A DNA stretch of 64,000 nucleotides from Pseudorhodobacter sp. PARRP1 (GTDB lineage: Bacteria; Pseudomonadota; Alphaproteobacteria; Rhodobacterales; Rhodobacteraceae). The stretch's first letter is position 1, and every line of letters begins with the position of its first letter. Made by a program: the position numbers and the translations under genes. This document shows, piece after piece, positions 56,285-64,000 of the stretch. The DNA is taken from NCBI GenBank assembly GCA_002256245.1, contig NKIU01000001.1, forward strand, positions 310,001-374,000, in the 5' to 3' direction. The notes under the pieces were generated by a model. It searched no databases, was not told the DNA's origin, and saw only the letters and a program-made list of their open reading frames with translations.

Positions 56285-57211
56285 ATGTCCTATGTCAACA
56301 CGATCAAGATGTTTGTGCGGGTCTATGAACTGGGCAGCATGTCTGCGGCGGCGCGCGATCAGCGCACCTCGCCGGCGGTCGCCTCGGCGCGGATATCCGA
56401 GTTAGAGAAACATCTGGGGGTGCGGCTGTTTTCGCGCACCACGCGCAGCTTGCAGCCGACCGAGAATGGCCGGATCTTCTTTGAAGGGGCCAAGCGGGTG
56501 CTGGAGGCCATCGACGATGCCGAAGCGGCGGTGATGGATGTCACGCAAAACCCGCGCGGCACGATCTTTGTCTCGGCCCCTTTGGGGGTGGGGCGCAGGT
56601 TCATCGCACCGCATGTGCCTGTTTTCAAAGACATGTATCCGCAGATCGACGTGCGGTTGCGGCTGTCGGATCGCATCATTGATGTGACCGCCGAAGGGCT
56701 GGATGTGGCGTTTCATCTGGGGATACTGGAAGATTCCACGCTGAAAGTCCGCCTGATCGCCGATTGCCCAAGGGTGCTCTGCGCCGCGCCCGCCTATATC
56801 GCGCGGCGGGGGATGCCGCTGGATGGCGCGGCTTTGGTGGGCGAAAAACACGAATGTCTGAACCTGCGCTTTCCGGGTGCCAAGGAATTTCAATGGGCGC
56901 TGCAAACCCCCGACGGCGTGCGGCGCTATGAAATTTCGGGACCATTTGAGAGCGATGACGGCGATGTGCTGACAGGTTGGGCACTCGACGGACGCGGCAT
57001 TGTGATGAAGCCGGTGTTTGAGGTGGCGGATCATTTGCGCTCGGGCGCGCTGGTGCCCGTGGCGACTGCCACGCCGCCGTTGCCGACGCAGCTTTCCAGC
57101 CTGTCGCAGCATCGGCGCTTGAAAGACCCGAAGGTGAAACTGTTCACCGATTTCATGGCAGCCCATGTGCGCGATGCGGTGCGCGGGGCCACAAGCGGGA
57201 ACGCCGGTTGA
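56285..57211 (+). CDS. LysR-family transcriptional regulator
   Basis: 308 aa. N-terminal winged helix-turn-helix (MFVRVYELGSMSAAARDQRT, then SARISELEKHLGVRLFSRTT) and a C-terminal effector-binding domain (residues ~90-300) beginning GTIFVSAPLGVGRRFIAPHV. Belongs to the broad CrgA-like branch. Divergent from puuD, so it may regulate urate catabolism, but this subgroup often acts on unlinked genes. Confidence 0.88.
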   Translation: MSYVNTIKMFVRVYELGSMSAAARDQRTSPAVASARISELEKHLGVRLFSRTTRSLQPTENGRIFFEGAKRVLEAIDDAEAAVMDVTQNPRGTIFVSAPLGVGRRFIAPHVPVFKDMYPQIDVRLRLSDRIIDVTAEGLDVAFHLGILEDSTLKVRLIADCPRVLCAAPAYIARRGMPLDGAALVGEKHECLNLRFPGAKEFQWALQTPDGVRRYEISGPFESDDGDVLTGWALDGRGIVMKPVFEVADHLRSGALVPVATATPPLPTQLSSLSQHRRLKDPKVKLFTDFMAAHVRDAVRGATSGNAG

Positions 57212-57229
57212 CAGGTGCGCGCGCCGCGC

Positions 57230-57290
57230 GGGAGTATTTACGCCAAGATGAAAACCCGGCGGCAGGCTTCATCTTGGCGCAAATACTCCC
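57230..57290. terminator. 23-bp hairpin between the convergent LysR and SDR genes
   Basis: GGGAGTATTTACGCCAAGATGAA pairs with TTCATCTTGGCGCAAATACTCCC with one wobble and a 15-base loop. It can end transcription from both sides. Each arm belongs to the dispersed intergenic motif family seen at 36851 and 50047. Confidence 0.75.
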
Positions 57291-57326
57291 CCCGGAGGGT
57301 TCGACGCTAAAGCCGGGCGCGCGGGC

Positions 57327-58091
57327 TTAGGTCTCATACGGCCAGTTGGCCTGAGAGAACGCGCCGCCATCGACCCAGAGGGTTTGGCCGGTGACAAAGC
57401 TTGCTGCATCCGAGATCAGGAACAGCAAGGGGCCGGTCAGGTCTTGCGGCGTGCCGACGCGGCGCAGGGGGGTGACGCGCGCCCAGGTGGCGTCGTAATC
57501 CGGGGCCTCGGCTGCTGTGCGGGCGGTGGCGATGGCACCGGGGGCGATGCAGTTGACGCGGATGTTGTGCGGGCCAAGCTCAACCGCGGCGATTTTGGTG
57601 AATTGCTCGATGCCGCCTTTTGAGGTGGTGTAATCGACCAGTTTCGGGAAGGCGAGTTTGTTGCAGCCAGAACCTAATGTGATGATCGCCCCCGGTTGGT
57701 TGGCTGCGATCATGGCTTTTGCGGCAGCTTGGGTGTTCAGGAAGGTGCCGCGCAGGTTGGTGGCGATGGTGCGGTCCCAGTCCTCTGGCTTCAGGTCAAG
57801 CAGCGAGGACCAGGTTTGGATGCCGGCGTTGTTGACCATGACACTGGGGGCAGCGTTGGCCCATTGGGCGGCCTCGGAATGGAAGCGGGCGGTTTCGGCT
57901 TCATCCCCCGCATCGCATTCCCATGCTTGGGCGCGCTGGCCGAGGGATGCGACCTGCGTGATGAGGGCTTGCGCGGCTTCTTCTTGGCCAAGGTGGGTGA
58001 AGCCCACATCATAGCCCGCCCCCGCAAGCGCGGTGACAAGGGCGTGGCCGATGGCAGAAGGGCCTGCGGTGACGAGGGCGAGTTTGGACAT
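57327..58091 (-). CDS. Short-chain dehydrogenase/reductase with altered glycine motif
   Basis: 254-aa classical SDR. N-terminal cofactor motif reads TAGPSAIGHAL in place of TGGxxGIG. NNAG, catalytic Ser in GSGCNK and YTTSK (Tyr-x-x-x-Lys) are present, then PGAIATART and C-terminal DGGA. Substrate is unknown. It is the last gene of the leftward peptide/dipeptidase cluster, after a nested palindrome. Confidence 0.85.
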   Translation of the reverse strand: MSKLALVTAGPSAIGHALVTALAGAGYDVGFTHLGQEEAAQALITQVASLGQRAQAWECDAGDEAETARFHSEAAQWANAAPSVMVNNAGIQTWSSLLDLKPEDWDRTIATNLRGTFLNTQAAAKAMIAANQPGAIITLGSGCNKLAFPKLVDYTTSKGGIEQFTKIAAVELGPHNIRVNCIAPGAIATARTAAEAPDYDATWARVTPLRRVGTPQDLTGPLLFLISDAASFVTGQTLWVDGGAFSQANWPYET

Positions 58092-58106
58092 GGTGCGCCT
58101 TTGTAG

Positions 58107-58158
58107 GGTGGGGTTTCACCCCACCTTATGCTGGGGTTTGGTGGGGTGAAACCCCACC
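58107..58158. repeat. Nested 19-bp inverted repeat
   Basis: GGTGGGGTTTCACCCCACC and, 14 bp later, GGTGGGGTGAAACCCCACC are perfect reverse complements, and each is itself nearly palindromic (GGTGGGG...CCCCACC). It lies between the SDR start and the dipeptidase stop. A likely REP-like intergenic element or terminator. Confidence 0.75.
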
Positions 58159-58162
58159 TACC

Positions 58163-59221
58163 TCAAGCGCCCCAAGTGCGATCCAGCACGGCCAGCCAGT
58201 TGTCGTAGCACAGCTTTTGCATCAGCGCCGGGCCATATCCGTGATCCAGCATCGCCTGTTGCAGCGCGGGCAGGCCTGTGACGTCGCCGATGCCGTTGGG
58301 CAGGGTTGCGCCGTCGAAATCCGAGCCGAGACCGAGGTGGTCTTCGCCCAGGTGTTCCAGCAGGTGATCGAGATGGGCGAGCACGTCTTCCCAGCCCATA
58401 TCTCCGCTCTGTTTTCCATCGCGGCGCAGGAAAGAGGTGGCGAAGTTCAGGCCGACCATGCCTTTGGACTCAGCGATCATCTGGAGTTGGCGGTCGGTGA
58501 GGTTGCGGCTGGAAGGGGTGATGGCGTGGGCGTTGGAATGGGTGGCGACGAGGGGGGCGTTGGTGAGTTTGGCTACGTCGTTGAAGCCTGCTTCGTTGAT
58601 GTGGCTCAGGTCGATCATGATGTTCAGATCGTTGCAGGCGCGGATCAGCCGTTTTCCGGCATCTGTCAGGCCTTCGCCGGTATCTGGGGAGCTTGGGAAG
58701 GCGAAGGGGACGCCGTGGCCGAAGATGGTGGGGCGCGACCAGACCGGGCCAAGGCTGCGCAGGCCCATGGCGTGGAAGGCGTAGAGGTTGTCGAGGTTTG
58801 CGTCGATGGCCTCGGCGCCCTCCATATGCAGGATGCCTGCGATGGTGTTGGTGTTCAGGCAGTCGCGGATCTGTGCGGTGGTGGTGCAGAGTTTGAACTG
58901 GCCTTTGGAGCTACGCTCCATCCACAGGAATTGGCGCGCCATCGACATGGCGATGGGGAGGGCTTGCGCTTCGGTGATCAGATCGCCGAGCGGGATGGAG
59001 AACGGCGGGTTTTCCATCTGCGCCATGTAGTCGGGCGCGTCGTGGGCGGTTGGCGAGGGGATGTAGATGGCGAAGAAGCCGGCCTTGAAGCCGCCCTTTT
59101 GCATGCGGGGCAAATCGAGATGGCCTTTGCCTTCGCCAGTCAGCCAGATCGCCTCGCGGTTTTCGGGGTGGCTGTGCAGGCGCAGCAGCAGGTCGTTGTG
59201 GCCGTCGAAGGTGGGGAACAT
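58163..59221 (-). CDS. Membrane-type dipeptidase (peptidase M19)
   Basis: 352-aa zinc dipeptidase of the amidohydrolase fold. Metal ligands HND (His8, Asp10 in FDGHNDLLLRL), Glu in ILHMEGAEAI, His in ATHSNAHA, and Asp in GLGSDFDGA. It hydrolyses dipeptides, presumably imported by the ABC transporter encoded just upstream. No signal peptide is seen, so it is likely cytoplasmic. Confidence 0.9.
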   Translation of the reverse strand: MFPTFDGHNDLLLRLHSHPENREAIWLTGEGKGHLDLPRMQKGGFKAGFFAIYIPSPTAHDAPDYMAQMENPPFSIPLGDLITEAQALPIAMSMARQFLWMERSSKGQFKLCTTTAQIRDCLNTNTIAGILHMEGAEAIDANLDNLYAFHAMGLRSLGPVWSRPTIFGHGVPFAFPSSPDTGEGLTDAGKRLIRACNDLNIMIDLSHINEAGFNDVAKLTNAPLVATHSNAHAITPSSRNLTDRQLQMIAESKGMVGLNFATSFLRRDGKQSGDMGWEDVLAHLDHLLEHLGEDHLGLGSDFDGATLPNGIGDVTGLPALQQAMLDHGYGPALMQKLCYDNWLAVLDRTWGA

Positions 59222-59261
59222 TTGGTAAGCCTTTGGGTTTTGGGCAGGCGGCTGGGGCGTT

Positions 59262-59298
59262 GCCCCAGACCCCAGGATATTTAGAAACGGATGAAATC
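59262..59298. repeat. Dispersed GGATATTT-type motif
   Basis: CCCCAGACCCCAGGATATTT followed by AGAAACGGATGAAATC; related to the copies at 36851 and 50047, here between the dipeptidase and ATPase genes. Confidence 0.45.
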
Positions 59299-60046
59299 AG
59301 CCTTCCAGCATCCGATCAGCCGAAGCGGCAAACAGGCTGCGGGCGTATTCGGTCTTCATCTGCGCGGTGGCGAGGGCGTCGCGGGTTAGTTCCTCGACCG
59401 CGCGGCCGTGCTGCATCACGAGGATGCGGTCGCACATGTGGTCGATCACGGCGAGGTCGTGGCTGACCATCAGGAAGGTGAGGCCGCGTTCCGCGCGCAG
59501 GCGTGACAGCAGGTTGAGGGTTTCGGCTTGGACGCTGGCGTCCAGCGCCGAGGTCGGCTCGTCGAGCAGCAGAATCTCGGGTTGCAGCATCAGCGCGCGG
59601 GCGATCGCGACGCGTTGGCGCTGGCCGCCCGAAAGTTGGTGCGGGTAGCGGAAGCGGAAGTTGGGCGGCAGGCCCACGTCGGTGAGGGCTTTTGTGATGG
59701 CGGCGTCGGTCAGCGGCAGGCCGTGGATGGCGAGCGGTTCTGACAGGGTGCGGTCCAGGGTGTGGCGCGGGTGGAGGCTCGCGTAGGGGTCTTGGAACAC
59801 CATTTGCACTTGGCGCGAGAAGGCGCGGTTGTGGGTGATGGGCTTGCCGTTGATGCGGATGCTGCCGCCGCTGATCGGGGCGAGGCCGCAGATGGCGCGC
59901 AGGATGGTGGATTTGCCGGAGCCGCTCTCACCCACCAGGCCGAAGGATTCTTGCGCTTTGACGTTCAGTGAAACGTTCTCCACCGCGCGGACCTGGCGGC
60001 CGTGGGCGGTGAAGGTGACGGAGAGGTTTTCGATTTCTATCAGCAT
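59297..60046 (-). CDS. Peptide ABC transporter ATP-binding protein, DppF/OppF type
   Basis: 249 aa from the ATG overlapping the preceding stop (TGATG). Walker A GESGSGKST, Q-loop VFQDPYASLHPRHT, signature LSGGQRQR, Walker B LLLDEPTSALD, H-loop VSHD. The QDPYASLxPR segment is typical of the second (DppF) ATPase of peptide importers. The C-terminal iron-sulfur/dimer cluster region is short. Confidence 0.9.
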   Translation of the reverse strand: MLIEIENLSVTFTAHGRQVRAVENVSLNVKAQESFGLVGESGSGKSTILRAICGLAPISGGSIRINGKPITHNRAFSRQVQMVFQDPYASLHPRHTLDRTLSEPLAIHGLPLTDAAITKALTDVGLPPNFRFRYPHQLSGGQRQRVAIARALMLQPEILLLDEPTSALDASVQAETLNLLSRLRAERGLTFLMVSHDLAVIDHMCDRILVMQHGRAVEELTRDALATAQMKTEYARSLFAASADRMLEG

Positions 60047-60876
60047 CAGAGCGCCCAACTTGCGTCACGGTCGAGGCTTGGCAGCGGTTGCCGCGTGCCG
60101 CCGATGCGAGGCAGGCAATTCAGCAGGCCTTGGGTGTAGGGGTGTTTGGCGTGCATCAGGTCTTTCGCGGCCAGTTCTTCGACGACTTTGCCCTTATACA
60201 TCACCAGAACGCGGTCGCAGAAGCGGGCCACCAGACGCAGATCGTGGGAGATGAAGATCAGGCCCATGCCGCGGGTTTTCACGAGGTTGTCGAGGATCGA
60301 CAGGACTTCGGCTTGCACGGTGACATCGAGAGCGGAGGTCGGCTCATCCGCGATCAGCAGATCGGGGTTGGGGATCAGCATCATCGCGATCATCACGCGT
60401 TGGCCCATGCCGCCGGAAAGCTCGTGCGGGTAAGCCTCCATCACGCGGGCGGGGTCGCGGATTTGCACGGCGTTCAGCGCGTCGATGGCTTTGGCGTAGG
60501 CGGCGGGTTTCGAGAGTTTGTCGCGTTGGCGCAGGCCTTCGGTCAGTTGCGCCCCGACCTTCATCACCGGGTTCAGCGAGTATTTCGGATCTTGCATCAC
60601 CATGGCGATGCGGGGGCCACGCAAACTGCGCATCTCGGTTTCCGAGGCGCGCATCAGATCAATGCCGTCGAAGGTCATCTCATCGGCTTCGATCTTGCCC
60701 GGCGGGCGGATCAGGCGGAGGACCGAGCGGCCTGTCATGGTTTTGCCAGAACCGGACTCGCCCACGATGCCAAGGCGCTCGCGGCCAAGGTCGAAGGACA
60801 CGCCGCGCACGGCCTCGACACGGCCCGCTTCGGTGTCAAAGGTGACGCGGAGGTTTTTGACGGAGAGGAGGCTCAT
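60046..60876 (-). CDS. Peptide ABC transporter ATP-binding protein, DppD/OppD type
   Basis: 276 aa. Walker A GESGSGKTM, Q-loop MVMQDPKYSLNPVMKVGAQL, signature LSGGMGQRVMIAMM, Walker B LLIADEPTSALD, H-loop ISHDL, and the DppD C-terminal motif YTQGLLNCLPRI. It pairs with the DppF-type ATPase. It overlaps the permease gene by 4 bp. Confidence 0.92.
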   Translation of the reverse strand: MSLLSVKNLRVTFDTEAGRVEAVRGVSFDLGRERLGIVGESGSGKTMTGRSVLRLIRPPGKIEADEMTFDGIDLMRASETEMRSLRGPRIAMVMQDPKYSLNPVMKVGAQLTEGLRQRDKLSKPAAYAKAIDALNAVQIRDPARVMEAYPHELSGGMGQRVMIAMMLIPNPDLLIADEPTSALDVTVQAEVLSILDNLVKTRGMGLIFISHDLRLVARFCDRVLVMYKGKVVEELAAKDLMHAKHPYTQGLLNCLPRIGGTRQPLPSLDRDASWAL

Positions 60877-61778
60877 TTGCTGGCACTCTTGGGGTCTAGC
60901 ACGTCGCGCAGGCCGTCACCCAGCAGGTTGAAGCCAAGCGAGACGATGAAGATCGCAAGGCCGGGCATGGTGGCGACCCACCATTGCTCGAACAGGAACT
61001 TGCGGCCAGCGGAGATCATCAAGCCCCATTCGGGCAGGGGGGGCTGGACGCCAAGGCCAAGGAAGCCGAGGCCAGCGGCGGTGAGGATCACGCCGGCCAT
61101 ATCAAGCGTGACGCGGATGATCACCGAAGGCAGGCACATCGGGATGACATGGCCCCAGATGATGCGGATCGGGCCTGCGCCTTGCAGTTTGACCGCTGCG
61201 ATATAGTCGGAGTTGCGCACGGTGAGGGTTTCGGCGCGGGCAACGCGGGCGTAGGGCGGCCAGCTTGTCAGCGCGATGGCCAGCACGGCGTTGACCATGC
61301 CGGGGCCGAGGACGGCGACGAGGGCAAGCGCGAGGATCAGCTTGGGGAAGGCGAGGAAAATGTCGGTAATGCGCATCAGCACGGTATCGACCCAGCCGCC
61401 GAAATAGCCCGCGACGGTGCCGATGATCAGGCCGACGACGGGGGCGGTCAGGATCACCAACATCACGATGTAAAGCGTGATGCGGCTGCCGTAGAGGATA
61501 CGCGACAGGATATCGCGGCCGAAATCATCGGTGCCAAGCACGTTGCCGGGGGTGCCGGGGGGCAGCAGGCGGCGGCTTAGTTCCTGCGTGATCGGGTCAT
61601 GCGGGGCGAGGATCGGCGCGAAGATGGCGATGAAGATCAGCGCCAGCGAGATTGTCAGGCCGATCATCGCCAAAGCATTGCGGCGCAGGCGCAACCACGA
61701 CAGATAGCTTTGCCCAAGCCGCGATTGCATCCGCGAGGCGGGGTTGGGGTCGCGCAGCCATGTGATAAGGGTGCTCAT
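60873..61778 (-). CDS. Peptide ABC transporter permease, DppC type
   Basis: 301-aa inner-membrane permease with an N-terminal OppC_N region (LSWLRLRRNALAMIGLTISL), several hydrophobic helices and an EAA-like loop (YARVARAETLTVRNSDYIAAVKLQGA). Contains GTDDFGRDILSRILYGSR, a DppC hallmark. It overlaps dppB-type and dppD-type genes by 4 bp each. Confidence 0.92.
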   Translation of the reverse strand: MSTLITWLRDPNPASRMQSRLGQSYLSWLRLRRNALAMIGLTISLALIFIAIFAPILAPHDPITQELSRRLLPPGTPGNVLGTDDFGRDILSRILYGSRITLYIVMLVILTAPVVGLIIGTVAGYFGGWVDTVLMRITDIFLAFPKLILALALVAVLGPGMVNAVLAIALTSWPPYARVARAETLTVRNSDYIAAVKLQGAGPIRIIWGHVIPMCLPSVIIRVTLDMAGVILTAAGLGFLGLGVQPPLPEWGLMISAGRKFLFEQWWVATMPGLAIFIVSLGFNLLGDGLRDVLDPKSASK

Positions 61779-62833
61779 ACCCGTGCCCTCGGATCGACGA
61801 GGCGGTAAAGCAGGTCTGAGAGCATGTTGAGGCCAATATAGGCGATGCCGACGACGACGGTGCCACCGAGGACGGCGGGCATGTCAGCGACCATCAGCGC
61901 ATCGGTGATATAGCTGCCAAGCCCCGGCCAAGCGAAGATGGTTTCGGTCAGCACAGCGCCTTCCAGCAGGTAGGCGTAAGACAAAGCAATCACGGTGATC
62001 AGCGGCACCATGACGTTTTTCAGCGCATGGACCCAGATCACCCGACGCTCTGGCATACCTTTGACGCGGGCGGTGGTGATGTATTCTTGCCCCAGTTCGT
62101 TCATCATGAAGCTGCGGGTCATGCGGGAGATATAAGCCATTGAGATATAGGCCAGAATCCCTGCAGGCAGGATGATGTGGGAAAACGCGTTGGCGAACAT
62201 ATCCCAGCGGTTGTTGAGCGCGGTATCCAGCAGGATCATCCCGGTATATTGATTGATTTCAAAGTCATAGGACATCTGATACAGCGCATCCAACCGCCCC
62301 GGCCCGCCGACCCATTCCAACTGGCCGTAGAACAGCAAAAGCCCCATCAGGCCCAGCCAGAACACCGGCATCGAATAGCCCATCAGGCCGATCAGGCGGG
62401 TGGATTGGTCGAAAAAGCTGCCGGGTTTGGTGGCGGCAATCACCCCGGCGGGCACACCGAGCAGCACGCCCAGAATGGTGGCGAGGGTGGCAAGCTCCAG
62501 TGTCGCGGGGAAACGTTGGGCGACTTCTTCCAGCACAGGCTCTCGCGTGCGCACGGATGTGCCAAGATCGCCGTGCAGGGTGTTGTTGACGTAGATGCCG
62601 AATTGCTTCCACAGCGGTTCATTCAGACCCAGACGTTCGCGGGCCTCGTCCATTTGTGCCTCGGTCGCGCGTTCGCCCAAAATCGACAGGACGGGATCAA
62701 CCGGGATCACGTTCGAAATGAAGAACGTCACCATCAACAGGCCAAGGAAGGTGACAAACAGCGTCACAACCGTGCCGCCGATCTGGCGAAGCAACGGCAA
62801 GACGCGCGAAGACGGGCTGGGGATGCTGGTCAT
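61775..62833 (-). CDS. Peptide ABC transporter permease, DppB type
   Basis: 352-aa inner-membrane permease with the characteristic N-terminal helix and RLGLNEPLWKQFGIYVNNTL (DppB hallmark), FPATLELATLATILGVLLGV and the EAA loop MTRSFMMNELGQEYITTARVKG. It forms the translocation path with the DppC-type permease. A strong hairpin precedes it. Confidence 0.92.
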   Translation of the reverse strand: MTSIPSPSSRVLPLLRQIGGTVVTLFVTFLGLLMVTFFISNVIPVDPVLSILGERATEAQMDEARERLGLNEPLWKQFGIYVNNTLHGDLGTSVRTREPVLEEVAQRFPATLELATLATILGVLLGVPAGVIAATKPGSFFDQSTRLIGLMGYSMPVFWLGLMGLLLFYGQLEWVGGPGRLDALYQMSYDFEINQYTGMILLDTALNNRWDMFANAFSHIILPAGILAYISMAYISRMTRSFMMNELGQEYITTARVKGMPERRVIWVHALKNVMVPLITVIALSYAYLLEGAVLTETIFAWPGLGSYITDALMVADMPAVLGGTVVVGIAYIGLNMLSDLLYRLVDPRARV

Positions 62834-62841
62834 GGGAAATG

Positions 62842-62870
62842 GGGCGCGCCCCCAAGTCGGGGGCGCGCCC
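62842..62870 (-). promoter_or_regulatory. Strong hairpin after the peptide-binding-protein gene
   Basis: Perfect 12-bp stem GGGCGCGCCCCC / GGGGGCGCGCCC with a 5-base loop in the gap before the dppB-type start, no T-run. Same position as the hairpin at 6160, directly after a solute-binding-protein gene; expected to stabilise its mRNA and lower downstream expression. Confidence 0.65.
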
Positions 62871-62876
62871 AGTGCC

Positions 62877-64000
62877 TTACTTGGTCACAAGCCAGTAGGC
62901 GGTCGCATCAACGGCGCCACCCGTGTAGAAACCCTTGACGTTGGCGCGCACGCCGGTCTGGCGGGCTTGCTGGAACATCACGATGAACGGCGCTGTTTCG
63001 CGGAATTTCTTCTGCAAAGCGGCATACATTTCAACGCGCTTGGCCGGGTCTTGCTCGAGCACGGCGGCTTTCGATTCCGCGGTCATCTCACCCGGATCAT
63101 AGGCGTTGCGCCAAGCCAGATAGCCGGTGTTGTTGGCAGCATCCGAGTTGTCGGGGTTTTCGGCGAAGGTCGAGGAGTTGGTGTTCGGATCAGGATAATC
63201 CGGGCCCCAGGTTTGCAGCGTGCCGTCATGCAGGCGGGCGCGGTATTCTTTCAGCTGCTCGGCACCTTCACCGACCGAAAGATCAACCTTGATGCCAACC
63301 TGGCCAAAGGTGTTCTGGATCGACTGCGCCACATCCATCCGGTCAGCGGCATTGCGCACCGAAAGCTTGATCACCGGGTCTTTGATGCCGGATTCTGCCA
63401 GCAGCGCCTTGGCTTTCTCGACATCGAGCGAATAGGGGTTGTCGTCCAACGCGCCCAGATAGCCCGACGGCAGGAAGTTCTGGTGCACAACGGCGGCACC
63501 CTTCATAAAGCTGTCGGCCATACCCTGATAATCGACCGCCCAGCGCATCGCCTCAAGGTATTTGGCGTTCTTGTAGTTTTCATTCTTCTGGTTGAAAGAC
63601 AGATAATAGATCTGCCCGCCCACGTCTTCCTGCACCACCACATCGGCATTGCCAGCCATACCGGCCACATCCACCGGGGTCAGGGTGCGGGCAACGTCAA
63701 TGTCGCCTTTTTCAAGCTGCAACCGCTCGGTCGCGGCTTCGGGCACATGGGTCATGAACACCTTGGCCATCTTGGCATCGCCGCGCCAATAGCCGGGGCG
63801 CATCTCCAGCACGTAACCTTCGTTAGCCTTGAAGCTTTTCAGCGTGTAAGCGCCGGTGCCTGCCGAATGGGTTTTAAGGTATTCGTTGCCCATGTCAGAG
63901 GCGCCATCGACCATGACCTCATTCGCCTTCACCACGTCCATATCGACGATTGAGGCCACACCTGCGGTCAGGCAGTTATACAGGAAGGTCGGCGCATAGG
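62877..64000 (-). CDS. Peptide ABC transporter substrate-binding protein, 5'-truncated by the window edge
   Basis: The frame is open to the window end (reading YAPTFLYNCLTAGVAS before the first internal GTG), so the gene starts outside. About 374 residues of an SBP_bac_5 (DppA/OppA family) periplasmic receptor are visible: TGAYTLKSFKANEGYVLEMRPGYW, the ERLQLEKGDIDVA region, and LRMAVDYQ-like AMRWAVDYQGMADSF. It is first in the leftward dipeptide uptake operon. Ligand is unknown; peptides are inferred from the family and the dipeptidase. Confidence 0.9.
   Translation of the reverse strand, partial: YAPTFLYNCLTAGVASIVDMDVVKANEVMVDGASDMGNEYLKTHSAGTGAYTLKSFKANEGYVLEMRPGYWRGDAKMAKVFMTHVPEAATERLQLEKGDIDVARTLTPVDVAGMAGNADVVVQEDVGGQIYYLSFNQKNENYKNAKYLEAMRWAVDYQGMADSFMKGAAVVHQNFLPSGYLGALDDNPYSLDVEKAKALLAESGIKDPVIKLSVRNAADRMDVAQSIQNTFGQVGIKVDLSVGEGAEQLKEYRARLHDGTLQTWGPDYPDPNTNSSTFAENPDNSDAANNTGYLAWRNAYDPGEMTAESKAAVLEQDPAKRVEMYAALQKKFRETAPFIVMFQQARQTGVRANVKGFYTGGAVDATAYWLVTK

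Overview
The window looks like chromosomal DNA of an alphaproteobacterium of the Rhodobacteraceae (Rhodobacter/Gemmobacter/Tabrizicola type). It is GC-rich with strong third-position GC bias. It carries an NDUFS4-like complex I subunit beside uvrB, LepA, L28, MeaB, PuuD with a C-terminal haem c site, and RTX/Hint secreted proteins. The family assignment is an inference from gene content and order; no rRNA is present.

Left arm (1-12.1 kb): organosulfur acquisition. ssuC (partial) and ssuB run rightward. They converge on a ten-gene leftward operon, read from right to left: msuE (FMN reductase), sfnG (dimethylsulfone monooxygenase), a complete LivGHMKF-type ABC importer, sfnB, ssuD and an FAD/NAD(P)-binding protein. 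The layout suggests uptake of small sulfonates or sulfones and FMNH2-dependent desulfonation under sulfate limitation.

Mobile zone (12.15-26.5 kb). An IS5-family element lies upstream of msuE. It is followed by about 1 kb of unassigned AT-richer DNA, an IS66-family TnpC gene, and the 3' remnant of a chromosomal gene. Then comes a 9.7-kb integrative element (16764-26443) in the 3' end of tRNA-Arg(TCT), bounded by a 16-bp direct repeat and carrying a tyrosine integrase and an AlpA-like gene. It also encodes a RecA-fold ATPase followed by phased TGTCCGG iterons, a 0.8-kb GC-rich tandem array with higher-order structure, and small genes including a ribbon-helix-helix/DUF1413-like pair. A DNA-binding protein with an inverted-repeat operator precedes a ClpP-like protease fused to a phage major capsid protein. 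No terminase, portal or tail gene is present, so it reads as a capsid-bearing phage satellite and is the most unusual system here.

Core region (26.5-39 kb): GNAT acetyltransferase, a secreted DUF945/DUF2125-like protein, complex I accessory subunit, uvrB, small lipoproteins, an AT-rich probably acquired 295-aa gene, lepA, an FMN-binding oxidase, a 2OG-Fe(II) oxygenase, copper genes (PCuAC and a DUF2946-like protein) and rpmB.

RTX region (39-48.5 kb): two very large calcium-binding repeat proteins face each other across a strong terminator; the first ends in a Hint domain.

Right arm (48.9-64 kb): meaB, hrpB, a diguanylate cyclase, a peptidoglycan-binding protein, puuD with a divergent LysR regulator, then a leftward peptide-uptake operon (substrate-binding protein, two permeases, two ATPases) followed by an M19 dipeptidase and an SDR. 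Several hairpins and dispersed palindromes sit between genes.
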